64,000 nt of DNA from Oxalobacteraceae bacterium (GTDB lineage Bacteria; Pseudomonadota; Gammaproteobacteria; Burkholderiales; Burkholderiaceae_D). The stretch's first letter is position 1; every line of letters begins with the position of its first letter. The notes beneath the pieces are model-generated. The model was not told where the DNA came from and made no database searches. It saw only the letters and a list, made by a program, of their open reading frames with translations. The stretch covers positions 19,446-83,445 of the forward strand of contig JAJTGC010000001.1 of NCBI GenBank assembly GCA_021298975.1, read 5' to 3'. Of the stretch, positions 58,698-64,000 are shown one piece after another. The position numbers were made by a program, and so were the translations under genes.

Positions 58698-58888
58698 TAT
58701 TGGCCGCCCTTCTGGTTAATCACAGTCTTGACGCGCGCAATGTCGTGACGCACTTTCTTGAGCTGCGACGTGTTCTGCAGCTGTTGCGTTGCGACCTGCA
58801 TGCGCAGGCCAAAATGGGCTTTGAGCAGGTCATTCAGCTCTTTCTTCAGAGCCGGGACGTCTTTGCCTTGGAGTTCAGATGCTTTCAT
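58697..58888 (-). CDS. rpmC: 50S ribosomal protein L29
   Basis: [63 protein letters not shown]. Confidence 0.97.
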   Translation of the reverse strand: MKASELQGKDVPALKKELNDLLKAHFGLRMQVATQQLQNTSQLKKVRHDIARVKTVINQKGGQ

Positions 58889-58898
58889 TCGTATCCCC

Positions 58899-59318
58899 TT
58901 ATTGGCCAACCTGGCGCACAACGAAGGTGGTCGCCAGAGGCAGCTTTGCCGCTGCAAGGCGGAATGCCTCGCGCGCCAGCGCCTCATCAACGCCGTCCAT
59001 CTCATAGAGAACCTTGCCGGGCTGGATCTCGGCAACGTAATACTCCGGGTTACCTTTACCGTTACCCATACGAACTTCGGCCGGCTTGTTCGAAATTGGC
59101 TTGTCCGGGAAAATGCGGATCCAGATACGACCACCCCGTTTAATGTGACGTGTCATGGCGCGACGAGCAGATTCGATCTGCCGAGCCGTGATGCGACCAC
59201 GGGCGACCGCCTTCAGACCAAATTCACCAAACGACACAGCCGTGCCACGCTCATGTGAAATGCCCTTGTTGCGGCCTTTTTGCTCTTTCCGGTATTTTCT
59301 ACGTGCTGGTTGCAGCAT
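58899..59318 (-). CDS. rplP: 50S ribosomal protein L16
   Basis: [38 protein letters not shown]. Confidence 0.98.
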   Translation of the reverse strand: MLQPARRKYRKEQKGRNKGISHERGTAVSFGEFGLKAVARGRITARQIESARRAMTRHIKRGGRIWIRIFPDKPISNKPAEVRMGNGKGNPEYYVAEIQPGKVLYEMDGVDEALAREAFRLAAAKLPLATTFVVRQVGQ

Positions 59319-59320
59319 GA

Positions 59321-60178
59321 TTATTCTCCTGCCTTCTCAACCGGCGTAGCCGGTGCGTCAGCTTTCTTTGTGCGAACTCGCTTTGCAGCCGCGGGCGCTG
59401 GCACAGCTGCCGCACCCTCGGTTGCCGTTGCAGGCGCGTCCGCGCGCTTGGTACGTGCAGTGCGACCGGCGGGCTTGCCATCATCACGGCGTGGTGCCCG
59501 ACGCTTGCGCTCGTCATCCGACGTCGTTTCGACAGCGGGCGATTCACCACTGGCCAGACGATCGCCCTTGTAAACCCAAACTTTGATACCGATGATGCCG
59601 TAGGTAGTTTCTGCTTCACCGAAACCGTAATCAATATCAGCACGCAGTGTGTGCAGCGGCACACGGCCTTCGCGATACCACTCTGTCCGTGCAATTTCGA
59701 TACCGTTCAAACGACCGGACGACATGATCTTGATGCCTTGCGCGCCGAGACGCATGGCATTTTGCATTGCGCGCTTCATGGCACGACGGAACATGATTCG
59801 CTTTTCAAGTTGCTGGGCAATTGAATCAGCGATCAGTTGGGCATCCGTTTCGGGCTTGCGAATTTCTTCAATGTTGACATGCACTGGCACGCCCATCATT
59901 TTGGCCAGCGCCGACTTCAATACCTCGATATCCTCGCCCTTCTTGCCAATGACAACGCCAGGACGCGAACTGAAGATGGTGATGCGTGCATTCTTTGCAG
60001 GCCGCTCGATAAGTACGCGACCTACGGAGGCATTTTTGAGCTTTTTCTTGAGGAAGGCACGAACCGAAAGGTCTTCCTGGAGCATGTCTGCGAAATTGCT
60101 GTTTCCCGCATACCAGCGTGATCCCCAGTTACGGGTGACGGCAAGTCGAAAGCCGGTTGGATGAATCTTCTGTCCCAT
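59321..60178 (-). CDS. rpsC: 30S ribosomal protein S3 with Ala/Lys/Arg-rich C-terminal extension
   Basis: [35 protein letters not shown] domain; extension after [18 protein letters not shown]. Confidence 0.97.
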   Translation of the reverse strand: MGQKIHPTGFRLAVTRNWGSRWYAGNSNFADMLQEDLSVRAFLKKKLKNASVGRVLIERPAKNARITIFSSRPGVVIGKKGEDIEVLKSALAKMMGVPVHVNIEEIRKPETDAQLIADSIAQQLEKRIMFRRAMKRAMQNAMRLGAQGIKIMSSGRLNGIEIARTEWYREGRVPLHTLRADIDYGFGEAETTYGIIGIKVWVYKGDRLASGESPAVETTSDDERKRRAPRRDDGKPAGRTARTKRADAPATATEGAAAVPAPAAAKRVRTKKADAPATPVEKAGE

Positions 60179-60188
60179 CGTGACTCCC

Positions 60189-60521
60189 TTAATTACCGAC
60201 CGTCACATAAATGTGACAGGTTTGTTTCGAAATGCGATCACCGCGGCCCTTGGCTCTGGCGGTGAAACGGCGAAGCACTGCACCTTTTTCCACAAAGATC
60301 GTCTTGACAGTGAGTTCGTCAATGTCCGCGCCATCATTGTGCTCGGCATTGGCAATCGCCGACTCAAGAACCTTCTTGATCAACACAGCACCTTTTTTGG
60401 GGCTGAATGTCAGGATATTGAGTGCCTGGTCGACCTTTTTGCCGCGAATAAGGTCTGCAACGAGGCGGCCCTTTTGAGCCGACAGTCGTGCGCTGCGGAG
60501 GGTAGCTTTAGTTTCCATCAT
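60189..60521 (-). CDS. rplV: 50S ribosomal protein L22
   Basis: [36 protein letters not shown]. Confidence 0.97.
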   Translation of the reverse strand: MMETKATLRSARLSAQKGRLVADLIRGKKVDQALNILTFSPKKGAVLIKKVLESAIANAEHNDGADIDELTVKTIFVEKGAVLRRFTARAKGRGDRISKQTCHIYVTVGN

Positions 60522-60527
60522 CGGACC

Positions 60528-60803
60528 TTATTTCTTCGCCTTTTTGTCAGCCGCATGACCTTTGAAGGTACGAGTCAGTGCGAATTCGCCAAGCTTGTGG
60601 CCAACCATATTTTCGGACACGTATACAGGCACGTGCTGCTTGCCATTGTGCACAGCGATCGTCAGTCCAATGAAGTCAGGCATGATCGTCGACCGACGTG
60701 ACCAAGTCTTGATTGGCTTTTTATCTCGCACTGCCTGAGCAGTTTCGACTTTTTTCAGCAGGTGGGCGTCGCAAAACGGCCCTTTTTTCAATGAACGTCC
60801 CAT
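60528..60803 (-). CDS. rpsS: 30S ribosomal protein S19
   Basis: [20 protein letters not shown]...[32 protein letters not shown]. Confidence 0.98.
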   Translation of the reverse strand: MGRSLKKGPFCDAHLLKKVETAQAVRDKKPIKTWSRRSTIMPDFIGLTIAVHNGKQHVPVYVSENMVGHKLGEFALTRTFKGHAADKKAKK

Positions 60804-60813
60804 GTCTTACCCC

Positions 60814-61641
60814 TTATTTCTTACCGCGACGCGAAACAATCATCGACGTCGTGCGTTTGTTGCGACGCGTCTTCTTGCCTTTTGTCTGCTGACCCCACGG
60901 CGACACCGGATGGCGGCCGGCAGCAGTTTTGCCTTCGCCACCACCGTGTGGGTGATCGACCGGATTCATGGCCACACCGCGCACGGTAGGACGAATGCCG
61001 CGCCAACGCACCGCACCCGCTTTGCCGATCTTGCGCAGGTTGTGCTCACCATTACCAACTTCGCCGATCGTTGCACGACATTCCACATGAATGCGGCGCA
61101 CCTCACCGGAACGCAGACGTACCTGAGCGTAGATGCCTTCGCGAGCCATCAACACCACACCGGCTCCTGCAGTTCGCGCGATTTGCGCACCTTTACCAGG
61201 CAGCATTTCGACGCAATGCATGGTCGTACCCACCGGAATATTGCGGATAGGCAGGCAATTGCCTGGCTTGATCGGCGCTTCCGGACCATTCATCAACTGG
61301 TCACCAACGGCCATACCTTTGCCAGCGATGATGTACTTGCGCTCACCGTCCGCGTAGCACAGCAAAGCAATGTTCGCGCTACGATTTGGATCGTATTCAA
61401 GGCGTTCGACCTTGGCGGGAATCCCATCCTTGTTACGGCGGAAATCCACAATACGGTAGTGATGCTTGTGACCACCACCGATATGGCGCGTCGTAATGTG
61501 GCCGTTGTTATTGCGACCGGCAGTCTTGCTCTTTTTTTCGACAAGCGCCGCGAACGGACGGCCTTTGTGGAGGTCAGGGTTGACCACCTTGACCATGCCA
61601 CGACGGCCGGGCGATGTCGGTTTTAACTTAACGAGTGCCAT
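60814..61641 (-). CDS. rplB: 50S ribosomal protein L2
   Basis: [20 protein letters not shown]...; [14 protein letters not shown]. Confidence 0.98.
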   Translation of the reverse strand: MALVKLKPTSPGRRGMVKVVNPDLHKGRPFAALVEKKSKTAGRNNNGHITTRHIGGGHKHHYRIVDFRRNKDGIPAKVERLEYDPNRSANIALLCYADGERKYIIAGKGMAVGDQLMNGPEAPIKPGNCLPIRNIPVGTTMHCVEMLPGKGAQIARTAGAGVVLMAREGIYAQVRLRSGEVRRIHVECRATIGEVGNGEHNLRKIGKAGAVRWRGIRPTVRGVAMNPVDHPHGGGEGKTAAGRHPVSPWGQQTKGKKTRRNKRTTSMIVSRRGKK

Positions 61642-61958
61642 TATTTAGCCTCCTCGGTGAAGTTGATTTCCTGACCAGGCTTGAGGCACACAAAAGCACG
61701 GCGAGTGTTATTGCGACGGCCAGTGAAACGTCCGGAGCGCTTGATCTTGCCCGCCCGGTTGGCCACTTGCACGGACTCAACCTGCACCTTGAAAAGCAGT
61801 TCAACTGCGGCCTTGATCTCGAGCTTGGTAGCGTCTTGCATGACCAGAAAAACAACTTGCTCATTTTTTTCTGCAATAAAAGTGGCCTTCTCCGAGATAA
61901 CCGGAGCCAGAAGCACTTTCATCAGACGCTCTTCGCTATGTTTGATGACTGAACTCAT
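61641..61958 (-). CDS. rplW: 50S ribosomal protein L23
   Basis: [34 protein letters not shown]. Confidence 0.97.
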   Translation of the reverse strand: MSSVIKHSEERLMKVLLAPVISEKATFIAEKNEQVVFLVMQDATKLEIKAAVELLFKVQVESVQVANRAGKIKRSGRFTGRRNNTRRAFVCLKPGQEINFTEEAK

Positions 61959-62575
61959 GCCAGCATCTCCTCAATCTTTGCCAGCGCGGGCTTGGTGATC
62001 AAGATCTTCTTGAAGAACACCAGCGACATGGGATCTGCCTGCCGCGGCTCAACCACAAGTACATTCGGCAGGTTGCGAGCGGCCAGCATCAGATTTTCAT
62101 CCAGGCTGTCTGTGATAACGAGCACGGAATCCAGACCCATGTTTTTCAGCTTCTGCGCGAGCAGTTTGGTTTTTGGCGCCTCGACCGAAAACTCCTCGAT
62201 CACGGACAAGCGACCATCACGGGCAAGCTGCGACAGAATCGAGCAAATGCCAGCGCGGTACATCTTCTTGTTGACCTTGTGAGAAAAATTCTCGTCGGGA
62301 CTGTTCGGAAACGCACGACCACCTCCACGCCAGATCGGCGAGGACGACATACCTGCACGAGCGCGGCCGGTGCCTTTTTGGCGCCAAGGCTTTTTCGTGG
62401 TGTGACTGACTTCTTCGCGGTCTTTTTGCTTGCGATTACCACTGCGAGCATTCGCTTGGTAAGCAACGACCACTTGATGGATCAAGGCCTCGTTGTAATC
62501 ACGACCGAAAATCGTATCTGGCGCAATGACGTTTGATGATGACTGGCCTTCGGCATTCAGGAGCTTGAGTTCCAT
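61955..62575 (-). CDS. rplD: 50S ribosomal protein L4
   Basis: [33 protein letters not shown]. Confidence 0.98.
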   Translation of the reverse strand: MELKLLNAEGQSSSNVIAPDTIFGRDYNEALIHQVVVAYQANARSGNRKQKDREEVSHTTKKPWRQKGTGRARAGMSSSPIWRGGGRAFPNSPDENFSHKVNKKMYRAGICSILSQLARDGRLSVIEEFSVEAPKTKLLAQKLKNMGLDSVLVITDSLDENLMLAARNLPNVLVVEPRQADPMSLVFFKKILITKPALAKIEEMLA

Positions 62576-62578
62576 GGA

Positions 62579-63259
62579 TTAAGCCCCCTTCTTTGCTTTG
62601 GCTTTGATAGCCGGGGAAACCACGACCTGACCGTTCTTTGCGCCAGGCACCGCACCCTTTACGAGTATCAGCTGGCGCTCCACATCGACGCGGGCTATTT
62701 CAAGGTTTTGGACTGTGCGGGTGACATCACCCATGTGACCGGTCATGCGCTTGCCAGGAAACACGCGACCCGGATCCTGCGCCATACCAATGGATCCCGG
62801 CACATTGTGCGAACGAGAATTACCGTGAGTCTGGCGACCCGAGCGGAAATTGTGGCGCTTGATCGTGCCAGCATACCCTTTACCGATCGACACACCCTGA
62901 ATGTCGACCTTTTGGCCAACTTCGAACAGGCTGACGGCAACGGTATCGCCCGGCTTGAACTCAGCAGCCTTGGCAGCATTGACTCGGAATTCTTTGAGAA
63001 CGGTACCCGCCTCAGCACCAGCCTTCGCCAGATGCCCTGCGGCGGCCTTGGTCACGCGCGAGGCGCGACGCTTGCCAAAAGTGACCTGGACGGCGGTGTA
63101 TCCGTCAGTTTCAGGCGTTTTGATTTGTGTCACACGGTTGTCAGACACATCGAGGACGGTTACAGGAATCGAATCCCCGTCATCCGTAAAGATGCGCATC
63201 ATGCCAACCTTGCGACCAACAAGTCCTAAGCCTAGGCCTTTGTCTTGGTCCTGGGTCAT
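62579..63259 (-). CDS. rplC: 50S ribosomal protein L3
   Basis: [61 protein letters not shown]. Confidence 0.98.
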   Translation of the reverse strand: MTQDQDKGLGLGLVGRKVGMMRIFTDDGDSIPVTVLDVSDNRVTQIKTPETDGYTAVQVTFGKRRASRVTKAAAGHLAKAGAEAGTVLKEFRVNAAKAAEFKPGDTVAVSLFEVGQKVDIQGVSIGKGYAGTIKRHNFRSGRQTHGNSRSHNVPGSIGMAQDPGRVFPGKRMTGHMGDVTRTVQNLEIARVDVERQLILVKGAVPGAKNGQVVVSPAIKAKAKKGA

Positions 63260-63315
63260 TTTTTCTCCATTCCCGCCTACGATTGGGCAGGGCTGATGTT
63301 TATAAAACTAGAACG

Positions 63316-63383
63316 AAAAAACACGGGTAGTACGTGTTTTTACCGAAGCCGGCGATTATAGCGCGAGAATCCGACCGCCACAA
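63316..63383 (-). promoter_or_regulatory. Promoter plus leader hairpin upstream of rplC
   Basis: Minus strand TTGTGG (63383-63378) - 17 nt - TATAAT (63360-63355), then AAAAACACG-TACTACC-CGTGTTTTTT hairpin/U-run. Confidence 0.6.
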
Positions 63384-63420
63384 GTAGTCACAGCGGCCTG
63401 ATTCAAACAACTTGGCAAAA

Positions 63421-63732
63421 TTATTGCAACTTGATTTCTACGTCGACGCCTGCAGGGAGATCGAGCTTCATCAGCGCGTCCACTGTTTTATCGGTAGGGT
63501 CAACAATATCCATCAAGCGCTGGTGCGTGCGAATCTCGAACTGATCGCGCGATGTTTTGTTTACGTGGGGTGAGCGCAGCACATCCCAACGTTGAATACG
63601 TGTTGGCAGGGGCACTGGGCCTTTGACAACTGCACCGGTGCGCTTGGCAGTTTCAACGATCTCTTGTGCGGACTGGTCGATTAAGCGATAGTCAAACGCC
63701 TTGAGACGAATACGGATTTTTTGCTTTTCCAT
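63421..63732 (-). CDS. rpsJ: 30S ribosomal protein S10
   Basis: [74 protein letters not shown]. Confidence 0.98.
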   Translation of the reverse strand: MEKQKIRIRLKAFDYRLIDQSAQEIVETAKRTGAVVKGPVPLPTRIQRWDVLRSPHVNKTSRDQFEIRTHQRLMDIVDPTDKTVDALMKLDLPAGVDVEIKLQ

Positions 63733-63813
63733 GAGGCTTCCTTAAAAGAGCGCACCGCGAGCGAAACGTCGCTCGCGGCATATCGAACACGAACCCTGTG
63801 GGCTCGTGTGTAT

Positions 63814-64000
63814 TTAGTCCATGATCTTGGCAACAACACCCGCACCGACGGTACGGCCGCCTTCGCGAATCGCAAAGCGCAGACCTTCTTCCATCGCAAT
63901 CGGGTTGATCAGCTTGACCGTGATCGACACGTTGTCACCCGGCATGACCATCTCCTTGCCTTCCGGCAGCTCGATGGCTCCCGTTACATCCGTCGTACGG
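63814..64000 (-). CDS. tuf: Elongation factor Tu, C-terminal part (5' end outside window)
   Basis: Minus strand ...[56 protein letters not shown]. Confidence 0.97.
   Translation of the reverse strand, partial: RTTDVTGAIELPEGKEMVMPGDNVSITVKLINPIAMEEGLRFAIREGGRTVGAGVVAKIMD

Overview
The window is a 64 kb betaproteobacterial (Burkholderiales-like) core chromosomal segment. It is gene-dense and carries almost entirely housekeeping operons. In order: mla phospholipid-transport genes, gltBD, a RAYT-family 'transposase' ORF next to ssb, an MFS transporter, uvrA, a CPA2 antiporter, kdsD-kdsC-lptCAB-rpoN-hpf, an enoyl-CoA hydratase-family gene, dgt-aroB-aroK-pilQPONM, PBP1a, cyaY, lptM-lysA, msrPQ, ccsB/resB, a cytochrome c4-like gene, engB, hemB, dsbD, cutA, a NodIJ-like ABC exporter, and the alpha/spc/S10 ribosomal operons up to the 3' end of tuf. 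I see no CRISPR array, prophage, tRNA/rRNA or biosynthetic island. The most notable signals are: (1) an intact RAYT-like ORF in which both HUH histidines and the expected catalytic Tyr are substituted, lying between ssb and gltB; (2) an orphan minus-strand intrinsic terminator plus C-rich-loop hairpins between engB and hemB, which looks like an anti-SD-type sRNA gene; (3) an apparent ~70-nt frameshifting internal deletion at the 3' end of the essential gene secY, so that the ORF runs into infA; (4) structured, terminator-bearing leaders inside the ribosomal operons (rpsK-rpsD and rpsJ-rplC). All calls were made by reading the sequence; no searches or folding programs were run.
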